NCBI GenBank assembly: GCA_902702965.1
Contig: CACRXP010000014.1
Coordinates: 1,823,389 to 1,887,388, forward strand
Length of the DNA stretch: 64,000 nucleotides
Reading direction: 5' to 3'
DNA from: Spirometra erinaceieuropaei
Lineage: Eukaryota; Platyhelminthes; Cestoda; Diphyllobothriidea; Diphyllobothriidae
The notes beneath the pieces were generated by a model. It was not told the origin of the DNA and made no database searches. It saw only the letters and a list, made by a program, of their open reading frames with translations. Each line of letters starts with the position of its first letter. Position 1 is the stretch's first letter. Below, piece by piece: positions 20,745-32,064 of this stretch. The position numbers were made by a program, and so were the translations under genes.

Positions 20745-20985
20745 AAATGAACGAGCTGCAATCAAGTGAAATCACAAAAGGGACTTTTCAAGTAATATAT
20801 GAGTGAGAACTTTACAGGCAAACTTAAAAATATGGAAGACCTGAAAACTCATTCCGAATAAACAGATTTTATTTATGGAGGCGTTAAGTGCATGCCCCTG
20901 CTGCTGGCCGAGCAAACAGAGTAAAACTAGCTCAGCAACGTTCAGGAAACCTTTTCAGATACTCTCCTAATGATTACTGAAGCAT
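20745..20985. repeat. Dispersed repeat flanking the Merlin remnant, right copy
   Basis: Direct-orientation partner of 19600-19860 (ATCAAGTGAAATCACAAAAG, TTTATGGAGGCGTTAAGTGC, GAGCAAACAGAGTAAAACTA). Similarity is moderate. A third, weaker relative may lie near 17.3 kb. Confidence 0.55.
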
Positions 20986-20989
20986 GCAG

Positions 20990-22500
20990 CATGACCGACA
21001 CTTAACTGCTGGATAACGATTGACAAAGTTGCTCAGAGTTCTGCTCAAGACTAGGAGAGGAATCCTCCTCTGCACGGATTGTATTACTTACCTATAATCA
21101 GGGTAAGAATGATTTCATTTAATTTTTCGCCCCGATAATAGTTCTCATACAGTCACATATTGCGAGGCCGCTCGGTCAGTAGGGAAATGGAATAAAATCG
21201 GCAGCTGCAGACATGCGCATGCCATCTTTGCGCATTAGAAGAAGTCGTCTTCAGTTAAATAACTGTGCGTTTTCTGGAAAAGTTAGAGTCCACTGAGCCG
21301 CAAAGCTTCCCTGAAATACTAATACATACAATGTAGTCTTCGGTGTTCACAGTCGTTTGCCGAAAAATAAGCGTGTGTAGTTTTTAATTATTAAAGTCTT
21401 TAAAACATGAACGATCTTTAAAGATTTAACCCATGTGGTGGATTGTCAAACGTTCCACTTTTCTGGACGCGCCGGATTTTATCATATTTATAGGATTTTC
21501 GAAATATGAACCTACTTGCCAAAAATAGTAAATGTCCATAAAAAAGATCGGTGCACAATATTTTCTTGATCAAGTGAAAAAATCCCTCTTGAGAATTTGT
21601 CTGTTAAAAGTGGCCTGCTGGGAGGTTTCTAAGAGAAACAGAAGTCTTCGATCTCATACCAGGACAAATTTAAAAACTGGAAATTGTCATGCCTTTCGTT
21701 CTGCGGTATTCAAATCCATGACAGATAGAGCAGGGCTTGATTACAGTCAACACTATCCACCTGAGCTACGGTGCCCAAATTTGAAAAAACTCAGTCTCCT
21801 CGTCGTAATATCGTAGTTCAGGCAGTTAGAGCGTTGACTGTGCCACAGTCCTGCCTGTTTAGGCACGAACTGGAACTCTGCCGGGGTCACAAAACTTCAC
21901 ATAAGCGCAAACTTGATTAACTGTCTCAAATTTGTTTAAAAGTTTACCGAAATATTTCTCAAACCTCCAGTAAGGTAGCTATTGCGTGTCTCATTTAAAT
22001 TGTAGCTGAAAATAAATCCCATTAAATGCTTCCTGGTATACACCTACGTTATTAATTTATTGAGACGTCTCTTTGAGCACAAAATGATGCAGATTTACAA
22101 ATTAGAATTTCCAAAAAGAAGATGTTCCTACTGTTTTCGAAGATAATGGTGTTATTCAGATTTTATTTCACGTACAAACGCAGAATGACGGTTCATGCTT
22201 CAAGCTAGCAGAGGTCGCTCCGGAAAATCTTTCACATCTAAATTGATGTCCTCTGCTGGCGAAACAGGCGCAGACTATCAGACGTGCTCTGCGATAATTG
22301 TCAGTATAAAAAATTATCTTTATATTGAAAAGGGATAGATTTTCCTTTAAAAACGTCCCCTTCCGTTCTTTACTTGAGGCATATTTTACATAAGAAACGA
22401 CTTTCCACATGAGATGTTCAGGCAGCGGACGAACCATACATGGTTCGAGGAAGCCCGGGCTGACTATTTGGATGTTAAACATTGTTTCTTCAGTTAAGCC
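20990..22500. other. Unassigned AT-rich DNA
   Basis: About 1.5 kb without a recognisable gene. Frames of 94 codons at 21532-21816 (+) and 111 codons at 22168-22503 (-) carry no motif. Confidence 0.45.
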
Positions 22501-22730
22501 CAATATGTGCGTTTATATCCCGGATTATTTAAGCCTGGTCGTGGTAGGGGCCACTCAGTGACGACTGGTGTCTCAGAAGCGGCCATCTTCGTCTCCACTG
22601 ACTCTCTCGGCACCCTTTCTGTATTATTACTTGTCGATGTGTAATTGCCTGATAGTTGTATATATTGTTCACTTAAGCACACTTTGACAGACATGACCCA
22701 TATCCTGATCGGTGACTGACTTTATTTTGA

Positions 22731-22757
22731 TATATATATATATATATATATATATAT
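22731..22757. repeat. TA dinucleotide microsatellite
   Basis: A perfect TA run of about 13 units. Two further TA runs are at 22793-22806 and 23012-23033. Confidence 0.95.
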
Positions 22758-22799
22758 GGAAGAGGAGGATGAGGCGATCTCTGCCTATATCCATATATA

Positions 22800-23075
22800 T
22801 ATATATGAGAAGAAGAGGAGATCTCGGGAACCATAGGTTTAATAGCCTGACGTTTCAAAAGCAAACAAGCTTCCATCGTCGGAGGTGGGTTCTGTACGGC
22901 GTCTCACAGTATTTATGGGTGCTGAGCATGCGGGAGTGTGGTCGTTCCTACTGCTATTCGTGCAGGATCTGCTGCGGGCGGAGGAGCTAATTGCTGTCGT
23001 GCTATATGTACATATATATATATATATATATATTCACTCGGGAATTGGGGCACACTGATCCAGTGACTTTCCGAA
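22800..23075 (-). mobile_element. Probable Penelope-type 3' tail between TA repeats
   Basis: The phrase TAATAGCCTGACGTTTCAAA, followed by an AAGCAAACAAGC block and CCATCGTCGGA, resembles the tail phrase TTATTCGCCTGACGTTTCGG with CATCATCAGA seen at the ends of Penelope fragments at 25.73 and 45.53 kb. It is flanked by TA microsatellites. No endonuclease domain was recognised, so the call rests on the tail only. Confidence 0.4.
23012..23033. repeat. TA dinucleotide microsatellite
   Basis: A perfect AT/TA run of about 11 units. Confidence 0.95.
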
Positions 23076-23139
23076 GCAAACAAGCTTCGTATGGGTGAAA
23101 TGCGTCACAAACAGGCAACGATCTACCAGGCCGAAGTCG

Positions 23140-23424
23140 ACCAAACTATGCGTTTTCCATGAAATATAATTGAATTTTTAAGGGCATCGATAGTCAATAA
23201 GAAAAATGCATGCTACTTAAGTAGTCATTTTTTACAGAGTATGGTATTTGCATGCAGTCGGAACAAAGTTTGTTCGAAAGTCGACATCTGGAGATAACTG
23301 ATTTAATATGTAATTATGCTGCAGGAGGATTAGTTTCACAACCTTACTTAATTAATCTTTTCGAAACGAAAACGCATTTCGGAATTTCGGTTGACATTTC
23401 ATGAGGTAGCCCACCTACTGTGTA
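23140..23424. mobile_element. Right end of a long-TIR mariner-type MITE (family M)
   Basis: Matches the right terminal arm of the complete element at 49303-50297: AAAATGCATGCTACTTAAGT, AGTCATTTTTTAC, GAAAACGCATTTCGGAATTT and an outer CATTTCATGAGGTAGCCC. Only this half remains. Confidence 0.75.
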
Positions 23425-24270
23425 ACCACCCTGTTATTGTCTTCACTTTGAAGCCTAATGGCTTAAAAAGACCCACATCCTATAATTTTTCCGAGCCACT
23501 TGCATTCAAACCCTGAAAAGCACTATTTACCAGAGATGCTGGGATTCGCTGGCCTAATTTAGATTCTGTGGACGTGTCGTATGAATTTAAAAATATTAAG
23601 CCGAACCTCTTAACGGGTATTTGCAGCGTACGCACTTCTAACTAAAACTCACCGGACAGAATCTCCATCCCCCCCCCAATGCTCTTAACGTCTGTCGGCA
23701 GCTGAAAAAAATGAAATGCATGCTACTGGTAGTTTTAGCGACAAATACTATGATCGTGGAGAGACCATTTCCGGATTGATTTTTGCCATCAAAATTCTAG
23801 TTTTGGAGCAGAGGTTTTGCCGCCCACGTAGATGGCACGGGGGAAAATCGGAAATGACCATTTCCGTTCAGCACTCAGACTGGACATTTCCGCACTCCGA
23901 ATCTGCAACGCGAACCAGTAGTGAAACGGTGGGGACATTACTCGATGATCAACTGACTCGCAGTTCGCAACCTGAAGTTGGTGCGTCTCTGGATGATGAC
24001 GCCGAACGACCCAGCAATGGTTATTCCAGTCGAGTCCATGCCTGCGTCGATGGGCTCCGTTGATTATTGACGGCTGGTTCTGAGACCATCACTTACGTGT
24101 GTTGCAGACCCACCGCTCTGAAGAACTGCTCCCTTCTCACAGGCTAGATCAGTCTGCACTGCTTCCAAATGATTTGGATGCATATCTTAATTACTATTGT
24201 TCCAGACATGTCCTAAAATAGGCAGTATCTGGATGAAACATAATCTGGATTTAAAAACGGTGGGCCACAG
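23425..24270. other. Unassigned DNA
   Basis: A 115-codon plus-strand frame at 23716-24063 has no motif. A GGAAATGACCATTTCC palindrome lies at about 23850-23866. Confidence 0.4.
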
Positions 24271-24274
24271 GAGT

Positions 24275-24435
24275 GAGGACGTCCGTATCAGAGGTGGCCT
24301 TGCGCCACATACCAGGAGAGCTAGACTTAGGGTTGAGGTTAGGGTCAGGGTTAAGGTTAGTCTTAAGACTTGTGCCAGGGCTCCTAAAACCGGCCACGCG
24401 GTAGATGGGCTGGACCAACAGGGGGGGGGGACTAG
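24275..24435 (+). repeat. T-type unit with TTAGGG-like tract and G-run
   Basis: Degenerate GGTTGAGGTTAGGGTCAGGG at about 24333 lies between CGCCACATACCAGGAGAGCT and GCCAGGGCTCCTAAAACCGG, which are partly inverted relatives of each other. An 11-base G-run follows at about 24420. Probably another T-family member. Confidence 0.5.
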
Positions 24436-24569
24436 ATGAGTGTCCGGTAGAAGTTATCGGGAATGCGCACCCATAAAAAATGCCAGCATTGGGGTTTGTT
24501 GGCAGGCCCATTTGCAGACTCCTCCTCTGTTTTTCAGTGTATAAAATTATGGCCGGGTGTTTGTTGTGG

Positions 24570-24800
24570 TCCAGCGGGTGTAGTGGCGCGCCTAGATGCC
24601 GATTTTCGCCCTGCCAGTCATCTGCGTCCTCTCCTGTCTCCGGTCTTCTTGACCCTGTTATGACACCGTGCCTAGTTGCTGGGGGAGGGGAGAGTGAGGC
24701 GAATGCAGCACAAGTCTGTTATCCCTAATAAACTAACTCACTTGCAAGTCACCGTCGCTACTCTCATCATTCACAGGGCCGACACCTTAAAAACCGACGA
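24570..24800 (+). repeat. Dispersed repeat R, plus-strand copy
   Basis: ATGCAGCACAAGTCTGTTAT, AATAAACTAACTCACTTGC and AAGTCACCGTCGC match the R core. No coding capacity. Confidence 0.55.
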
Positions 24801-25590
24801 CCGAACTGTTGCTTGGGTAGGGAAGGAGTACCCCCGTATAATTAGGCGTAACACCGACTGTCATATGGTGTGGTACCTGTTCTAGTGTCTCACTTCATAA
24901 ACAAACTACGATTTAAGTGGCCAGTCGAAAGAAGAATATTTGCAATAATATTGTGATAGTAAAGTTTTTGTGATATATCCAAAGTAGTCGTGTACAAAAT
25001 TAAACAAAGCTAGTTTATTTAAAAGAAGGGTAAGCTACCTGTAAAGCGGATGAGTATGACTGCTGACAATATGTCCCCCTAAGCAGTCACACGGTTGCTT
25101 GACCAGCAGCGCTAATGTCATGTCTACGTTATATTTTACTGAAAGAGCTGCTCACCTGTCGAGACGTGATCTTGGTCTTACATTTTGGAAAAACGAGTGC
25201 AGTCACACCTATTCGGAGACGAAGGGTGTGTCTCCTGTGCTCTCGCGTCGACGACTAAAACAAAACTATACACAATGCGACTTAGTCGACCAAATAAGAA
25301 TTCTACCAATCTGAGGTTTCAAAGTCGCTCATGAACCAATCATGTAAGGCAGCGGCAGTTGGATACAATAAATCCAGTCTTATTGCCCAAATTCTTACTT
25401 GGTCATCAGAATGGCCGCACTTCGCTACAGGAGATAGTACTTTGCGCAATAATGACTCGACAATTGGGCTCATCAGTACTGCCAGCGGTAGCAATGTTAA
25501 CCCGCGCACTAACAGCGGGAATATCTACTTCGTCCTCACGAAGTTGTGGCAGTCAGTAAGTTGGAGAAGATCAGTGGGTTTGTTGGCAGA
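24801..25590. other. Unassigned DNA
   Basis: No gene or repeat recognised. Confidence 0.4.
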
Positions 25591-25594
25591 CTGT

Positions 25595-26285
25595 GCAGTG
25601 GATACACGACTCAGGCAGCTTACGGCTCACGCGAGAGTCGCCTCCCGCAAGGATTTCTACCTTATAAAAAGAAGAAGAAGAAGAAGAAGAAGAAGAAGAA
25701 GAAGAAGAAGAAGAAGCGATCACTGGAACAAGAGCTTTATTCGCCTGACGTTTCGGATTCTCACCTGAACCCATCATCAGAAACAAGGGCAGAAAAGGAT
25801 GACTCGTGCACAGGAAGTTGCAGTATTTATAGGATGCAGTCTCTATGCTGCGGTATACCTATAATTATTAACCGCGCTCCCTTTCATCAAGGACTGTTGC
25901 CCGCTGGTGCGCTAATTGCTTGATGGTCGGCATACAAGTTGTTAATTGCTGAAATCTCATCCTCCGTGTTGGATGCTGGCGTGATGATGGTTTGGCCATC
26001 TGGCTCACCGGCTTGTGCGTTCCTCGAGTAGTCAATTACTTTGGCCAGCCTATGCCTCAGCACGGAATATTGGATGGAGATGTCGTTGAACTTTTTGATA
26101 GACTGAGGTTCTCTGAACCATGACTCAAGCAACTCGTTAGCATAGCGACTGCATTCTATAAATACTGAAACTTCCTGTGCACGAGTCACCCTTTTCGGCC
26201 ACTGTCTCTGATGATGGATTCAAGTGTGGATCCGAAACGCCAGGTGACTTAAGCCCTTGTTCCAGCGGTCGCTTCTTCTTCTTAT
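25595..26285. mobile_element. Head-to-head Penelope 3' tails
   Basis: On the minus strand 26189-25887 encodes ANELLESWFREPQSIKKFND, the block that follows the GIY-YIG domain in Penelope proteins (compare RELLESW...GPQSINKCNDL at 45.9 kb). The left end, from about 25720, reads GGAACAAGAGCTTTATTCGC and CTGACGTTTCGG. The right end to about 26270 is its inverted copy (CGAAACGCCAGGTGACTTAA, GCCCTTGTTCC), and both flank GAA/CTT triplet runs. Inverted similarity extends through TCGTGCACAGGAAGTT, about 130-140 bases per arm. This looks like two tails joined head to head, a known habit of these elements. Confidence 0.7.
25671..25716 (+). repeat. GAA trinucleotide microsatellite
   Basis: About 15 perfect units. 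On the minus strand it forms the CTT-repeat end of the Penelope tail. Poly-Lys, poly-Arg and poly-Ser frames across it are artefacts. Confidence 0.95.
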
Positions 26286-26289
26286 TCGG

Positions 26290-26785
26290 ATAAGCTAGTT
26301 CCTTGAACTTGCATCTTCGCTTGTATCGATTTCGACCTCGTCAAACCGGACGGTGTGCTGGGTACCCCCGAGCGCGCGGTGACTTGGCTTGGAATCATTT
26401 CTCAACGATGCTAATGCGTTTTGGCCAGGCGCCTCAAGGTTTAGCCTGCTGCTTCTCCGACGCTCCCCCCTCCCCCAACCCCGATGCAGTAGACAGCTCC
26501 AGAGGTTTTTTAGAGCCTTGGCAGCGGTTCTTTCGGTCTCATTACCTGGCGTCTGTTGGTGGTCTTCATTCGCGTAAGATAGTGATTGACAACTTGTGAA
26601 GCCATTTTGACGCATGCGAGCACTTGTCAAAATCTTCATCTGAGTTAGCGTTTTCTCTCGTGCAGTTTATAGGCGTCCGCTTGTGAACTGGCACAATTAA
26701 TCCCTCGTTCTGCTCGTTGGCCGAAAGTACATTAAGTCAACTGCCCTGCCTTGTAGTGCGCGTCCGAATACTCCGGTAGTTAGTC
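26290..26785. other. Unassigned DNA
   Basis: Overlapping frames of 98 and 114 codons on opposite strands (26295-26639) have no motif. It could be old retroelement sequence, but nothing shows it. Confidence 0.4.
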
Positions 26786-26789
26786 TTTG

Positions 26790-26970
26790 GGCTACTGTGT
26801 CTCGTGGCTGTGTGTATGGAGGTTGTAAGTGCAAGCACCACCGAAGTGAGTCCAGGTGGGTGAGGAGAGAGTCTGATAGATGCTGTGCAGGTCCACTTTC
26901 GCCACAAACTCATTCACAAGTAAATAACCATCCCTGCGCCCGCCATGCTGCCGTGCACGTGGTGGACATC
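26790..26970 (+). repeat. Dispersed repeat R, plus-strand copy
   Basis: GTCTGATAGATGCTGTGCAG, CACAAACTCATTCACAAG and GTGGACATCATCG follow the R block order. Confidence 0.55.
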
Positions 26971-27119
26971 ATCGTTTTCGAGCGGCACATTATCGGATGT
27001 TAGTAAGGCTCAGAACGCACATGCCTTTCTGTCTGACCGATTTGGTCTTTGAGGATGTCCCAGAAAGTGAATCTGAAACATCGTGACAAGGAAAGTCTTG
27101 TTTCTGCGGTCAGCTTCTC

Positions 27120-27395
27120 CTCTCAGCAGCTGCATCCTGGATTTTGCATTTCGCTTTTCTAGGCAGGTTTTTTGGGCACACTGCGCTGCTATAGGAGCGT
27201 TGACATTAAATCTTTGTGCTTCGTGAAGCCCCTGTGTATGCGCGGATTCAGTTTCAGCATGCTTAACTTGGCAGTACCCCTGTTGCTGAAATGTGTTTCA
27301 CACAAACCTCCAGTAAACACAGAGCTGGCGACGTGTGAAGTATCACAGCATGACGAAGTAACGATCGGTGCTACTACTGTTATGACCTTCAAGCC
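27120..27395 (+). pseudogene. Penelope-like element, 5' coding fragment
   Basis: TGTATGCGCGGATTCAGTTT and TTTCACACAAACCTCCAGTA, AACACAGAGCTGGCGAC align with the start of the Penelope frame at 41.05-41.17 kb (TATGCGCAGATTCGATTT; CATACAAACCTCCGGTCAAC, ACAGAGCTGGCGAG). The translation shares YARIQF- and VSHKPPVNTELA-type blocks with it. The fragment ends before the reverse transcriptase. It is strongly diverged and non-functional. Confidence 0.7.
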
Positions 27396-27399
27396 TTAG

Positions 27400-27995
27400 A
27401 CTCTAATTAATGGCGGTACCATGCAATTTATAGGCCCACTACTGCCTGTTGCAATGGAGGTAACTTTTTATAGAGTCTGTTGCAACAACTGATCAATGGA
27501 TACGTGGGTGAAGTTAAACAAAAGCTTCATTCACGTCTACACAAGCAACCTTATGTGGCACGGAGACCAAACCTTCACTGTCAACTCGAAGTACATGGCG
27601 GACACTGGCCAAAATGTCGAACTTCTACACAGGCAGCAGAAAGACAGAATAATCGTTACTAATAACACGGTTTTGGGGCGACGTTTTAACCGAACAACAA
27701 ACCTACCCGCACCGGTTTATACGGTCTAAGTTTGTTCCTTGTAGAGGACAGAAAATATGACAGCGGCTGTCGGCGGAGGGCTAATCTCCTCTCCCTACGT
27801 ATAAGCCAGGTAAACAGACTTTTCACGGGTTTGAAGAACATCTTCTGGGTGGGGACGCGCTGTGAAAACACACCAACATCATTCTCGTCCTATCCACTAG
27901 ATAGCTACAAAAATTTAGAGCGGCACAACTGGCGAAAACACTGGTGTTTTCACGGTCACCCGACTAAGGGATCAGTTTTTAAGTTTGGCAAGATA
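27400..27995. other. Unassigned DNA
   Basis: Short overlapping frames at 27480-28019 have no recognisable motif. Confidence 0.4.
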
Positions 27996-28084
27996 TTATT
28001 TCGTAGCCGTATCTCTTAGGAGTTAAGCGTTAGGGTTAGGGGTTAGGCTGGGGTTTCTCCACTACAGGTACGGCTACAAAATAA
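27996..28084. mobile_element. 89-bp mini inverted-repeat element with TTAGGG-like core
   Basis: The ends are TTATTTCGTAGCCGTATCT and AGGTACGGCTACAAAATAA, inverted repeats with 17 of 19 positions matching. The centre is GCGTTAGGGTTAGGGGTTAGG. The same ends recur at 51505-51629 and 53488-53636. It is too small to encode anything and is a non-autonomous element. Confidence 0.8.
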
Positions 28085-29100
28085 AAAGCTACCCCAAGTG
28101 TGTTAGATTTTTTGGCGGGATGGTAGTTGGTAGTCATGCCAGTTAGCGATTCTTTCCTGCACTTCCAGTTTAAGGCACTACGATTTCAGTAGCTGTGATT
28201 ACGTTCTCAATATGTCTGGGAGTGCACGCGCAGAAGCCCTGTCAGGGTGACTTTCTTGTTCACTTTAACCTCCCCGAGAGCGAGGCGCTGCAATAATGCC
28301 TATATAGATCCATCGTATTGTACCCCCCCACACGTAAAGCTTTAGTAAAGGATGAAAGATTCATCCTGGGCGGATTATGAGTTATCATGCTTCTCATAAG
28401 CATCCTAGGTGGATTGGCGCGGGTCTCCGTTTTGTCGGTTTGCCTGCGTCCTTGGGTCTTTTTACTCCAGACCTCCTGCAGAGTCCGGCGTGATCGTGTA
28501 CGAAAACGATAACCATTGCGAAGATAGGGTGTCTACCGATTCTCCACCCACGTATTGCACACAAATACTACCATAGTTTTAATTTTAAGTGTGGCCACAG
28601 TGGCAATAAACTATTATTTGCGGATTTTCTCTTCCACCCAAAAATATTCTTGGCATTAAAGTCTTACCCCGCTTGCGTTATGCCGCCCTGCGTGCCGCTG
28701 CTTGATTCTCGTGTTCTCATGTCCATTCTGTCGGTTTGAGTGCTATCGCACATACTGCGGAATGACCTTGAGACACACTGCCTTCTTCCCATTGCTTGTT
28801 TACCTTCAGTTGCTAGTCTTTGCAATCTGGAGTAAGGCTGCATTTATTCCGCATACCGTTCTAATTAAACATTCTCATTTCCATGCCTTTCTTGCCTTTT
28901 TTACCTTATTTAAATTACTCTTTCACTTTAGCAGGAGCGTTAATTCCAGGCATACACTTTCAGCGCCATTTACGCCTCCACACATTTGCCCCACCCGTAT
29001 AGCCCCTATTACCACCGGTCCCGTAAGACAGGTAGCTGGGAGTTTTCGGCACCGGGAGGGCTACCAACTACCATCTAACCGATTTTTTGTGTAGCTCCAT
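28085..29100. other. Unassigned DNA bounded by weak inverted repeats
   Basis: GGATGGTAGTTGGTAG at about 28119 is mirrored by CTACCAACTACCATCTAACC at about 29062. The right third (CCGTATAGCCCCTATTACC, GTAAGACAGGTAGCTGGGAG) resembles 38.4-38.5 and 47.24-47.28 kb. A 130-codon plus-strand frame at 28702-29094 lies inside it and has no motif. Possibly a diverged MITE of about 1 kb. Confidence 0.4.
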
Positions 29101-29679
29101 TTTTTGGCAGCAAACAACTGCATTCACCAATCAGGGTACCAGTCAATTTATCTTGGAGGCCCTTCATTCCCATGTCACCCTCCTAGAATTTTGATATCTA
29201 AAGCGACCTTCCTCTACTCCTTGGGAGTTGCGGTCGGACGCCGTCGTGCCAATTGTTACTTTATTGGCTTCGCGGCTCAAGCAACTCAAGTTCGCACAAC
29301 TGCATTAAAAACACTCCTGCTAAGAAGGTGAGCACAGCGCAGCAGCCACTCATATGACTATATTTAGGACACACTTGCCTCCAGACAGATACAGTCGCCC
29401 ATAGTCCACTTAAGCACGCCACCACTCGGCTGATGCAACACAGACCACTTCAACACACCACCTAACCTGGAAGAGCAAGGCACACCGTTGAACGCAGGCA
29501 GTCACGACTCAGCTCCGGACACCGAAATGCACTTTCACTCTCAGGCATGACTGGACACCGTCACTGGCCTCGGCAGTGTCCACTGCCGTCTGAGACAGCG
29601 ACTCCGGGTTCTGTACGCAAGAAACTCCCTGGATGGATGTCTTCCGTCACATTCTGCTAATCGGAGCTTGGCTTAAGGC
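29101..29679. other. Unassigned DNA
   Basis: No recognisable feature. Confidence 0.4.
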
Positions 29680-31371
29680 TTATGGGGAAGAATCGTGTTG
29701 CCTTCAGATTTTGCACTCGATGAAAGGATATCTTTTGCTTTTATAAAAACTTTTCCAATTGTGAAATCTTTTAAGACCGTGCAATGTCCATTCATACAAC
29801 ATTTAACCCGTACGTTAATTAATGTTCCTCGGAAAGTATACAACATGGTCGGCATCCACTGCTAACATTTATGAACTCTGTATGATATCTTCTTAAAGGC
29901 ATAGAGGAATATATGATTTTCCTCAGGTGGAAAGCATTCGCCTTATAAAATGAAATCGGTAAACGATAGTGCAACGGCTGATCAGGCTGGATATTATTCG
30001 GGAATAGGGAAACCTTTTCAAAACCTAAATATACCCTTTCTTCGGGTATAAAGTGTGAAGGCAAGGTGATTTCCTACCAAACGAACAAAAGAAAGCGTAT
30101 TTCTGTGCGTGATTTTTACAAAATATATTTGAATTTATAAGACCATGGAAGATCAACGTGATAAGCGCATGCTACATACAGTGCGTGACCGATCTCATGA
30201 AATGTTGGCCGAAATTCCTAAATGCGTCTTCAATTAGGAAGGATTACTTAGGTGGGGTTGTAATAGTGATAAGTGTGCAGCAAAGCCTATAGCATTTCGG
30301 ACTCACAGGAATGTCGGCTTTTGAATGCACTTCTTTTTGAACATCGGCAGAAGCCGCACTTTTCAAAAAATTACTACTTAAGTAACATGCAATTTTCCCA
30401 TTGATTTTCGATGGTGTTGTAAATTCAAATATATTTTATAGAAAACATGGATAAAATATGCTTTCTTCTGCTACTTTGGTATAAAAGCACATTGTCTTGC
30501 CATTTTATATCTGAGGAAAGTGTATACTTACATTTTAAAAAAGTCTTTCAATTCCCGAATAATTTTGTGCCTGATGTGCCATTGCATTAGCGTTTGGCGA
30601 TTTCAGTTTACAAGTGCATGCTTTCCGCATAAAGAAAATCATATATTCCACTTTGCCTTTAAGAAGGCATCACATAGAGTCCCTAAAATTTCGCAATGGA
30701 TCGGGACTGTGTTGGGCATTTCATTAGGCGCATTGGTAAACGGACATGTGCTATCCCGTATGCATAGACATCGCACGGTCTTAAAAATCTCATAATTAGA
30801 AACTTGTTTAAAACCCAAATACACACTTTCTTCGGCAATAAAATATCAAGACATTGTGATTTTTCTACCAAAAAGCATTAGAAAGCATATTTTGTGTATG
30901 TTTTCTATAAAATATATTTGAATTTACAAGACCATCGAAAATCAATAGAAAAAATGCATGCTAATTAAGTAGTCATTTTTCGATAAGTGCGGTTTCTGAA
31001 AAAGGTCAAAAAGAAGTGCATCCAATAGCCGATATCCTGTTGAGGCCAAAATGCTATAGACCTATGCTGCATACTTATCACTATTACAACCCCACCTCAG
31101 TAATCCTTCCTAATCGAAGACGCATTTCAGACTTTCGGCCAACATTTCATGGGATCGGTCACGCATTGTAAGTAGTCATTTTTTGCCGCGTGCGGTTTCT
31201 ACAGAAGGCCGAATATAAGTGCATTCAAAAGCCGACATCCTGAGGAGTCCGAGATATCATAGGATTATGCCGTATGCTAAGTAGCATTACAACTCTACCT
31301 AAGTAATCCTTTCTTATCGAAAACGCATTTCAGAATTTTGGCCCACATTTAATGAGATCGTTTACTCACTG
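29680..31371. mobile_element. Long-TIR mariner-type MITE, left-truncated, split by a nested copy
   Basis: The interior at 29690-30170 follows the interior of the complete element at 49.6-50.09 kb (AAGACCGTGCAATGTCCATT, ATTTATAAGACCAT). The right arm is resumed at 31171 (AGTAGTCATTTTTTGCC) and ends near 31371 with CACTG followed by TA. The missing middle of the right arm is occupied by the nested element 30179-31168. Confidence 0.75.
30179..31168. mobile_element. Complete long-TIR mariner-type MITE, nested, with TA target duplication
   Basis: Starts CAGTGCGTGACCGATCTCAT and ends GGGATCGGTCACGCATTG, each flanked by TA (30177-30178 and 31169-31170). Removing it rejoins the CATGCTAC...TAAGTAGTCATT arm of the host element. 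It is about 990 bp with inverted arms of several hundred bases and no transposase. CAGT ends and TA duplications are typical of Tc1/mariner elements. Confidence 0.88.
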
Positions 31372-31379
31372 TATTTTTT

Positions 31380-32035
31380 TCTGCTTTAAAAGATAACTAA
31401 ATGCAGCCGACGGCATTTGTCTGTCTCAGACGTTAAGACGAACCCTGCAATCTTAGGAAGAGCTTCTCATCACACTAGTATGTCTATATTATACCCGGTA
31501 AAAAAAGAGCGCTAGCCTACTTTAACATGCGGGTTAAGCAAAGAAATGGATGCCTGGAAAGCTATCATCCTTCTTCGTCCGAATCTATGTACTTGCCGTC
31601 CACTGCCGGCCATTACAATCGTTTTCCCCGGCAGCTCAGTGGGTTGAAGTAACGAAATTAGGAGCCGAAAATTCCAAATAAAGATCATCAACACTCCAAA
31701 GTATTACATAACCCTGGAACAAAGCGTAAATGCTGGAGCATTTTAATCTTCAGACTCTCACTCTTACTCGCGGTAAACTTCTTCGAGGTGAAAATCAATT
31801 AAGATCAGTAACGTCAAGTAGGAAGTTTGTTTGCGTATTTCGTGCAAGTTCCCCCGGACGATTACACTTCCCTCCATTAACACTCATATGAAGCTCTTTT
31901 TAAGAACTCAACTTTAACAGAACTAACTAGCGCTATTTAAGACGTTTTTACTATTCACTCGAGGTTTGGTTATGCAGCCCCACCTGATATAAATCATGAG
32001 GTTCGCCTCATAAAACAATTTAAGCACGTGCGATT
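31380..32035. other. Unassigned AT-rich DNA
   Basis: No recognisable gene; a 60-codon minus-strand frame has no motif. Confidence 0.4.
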
Positions 32036-32064
32036 ACCTCGACTTTGCACCTTCTGTATTATTT

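Noticed and set aside
25331..25923. Frames with poly-Arg, poly-Lys or poly-Ser runs
   Set aside because: They are readings of the GAA repeat inside a Penelope tail.
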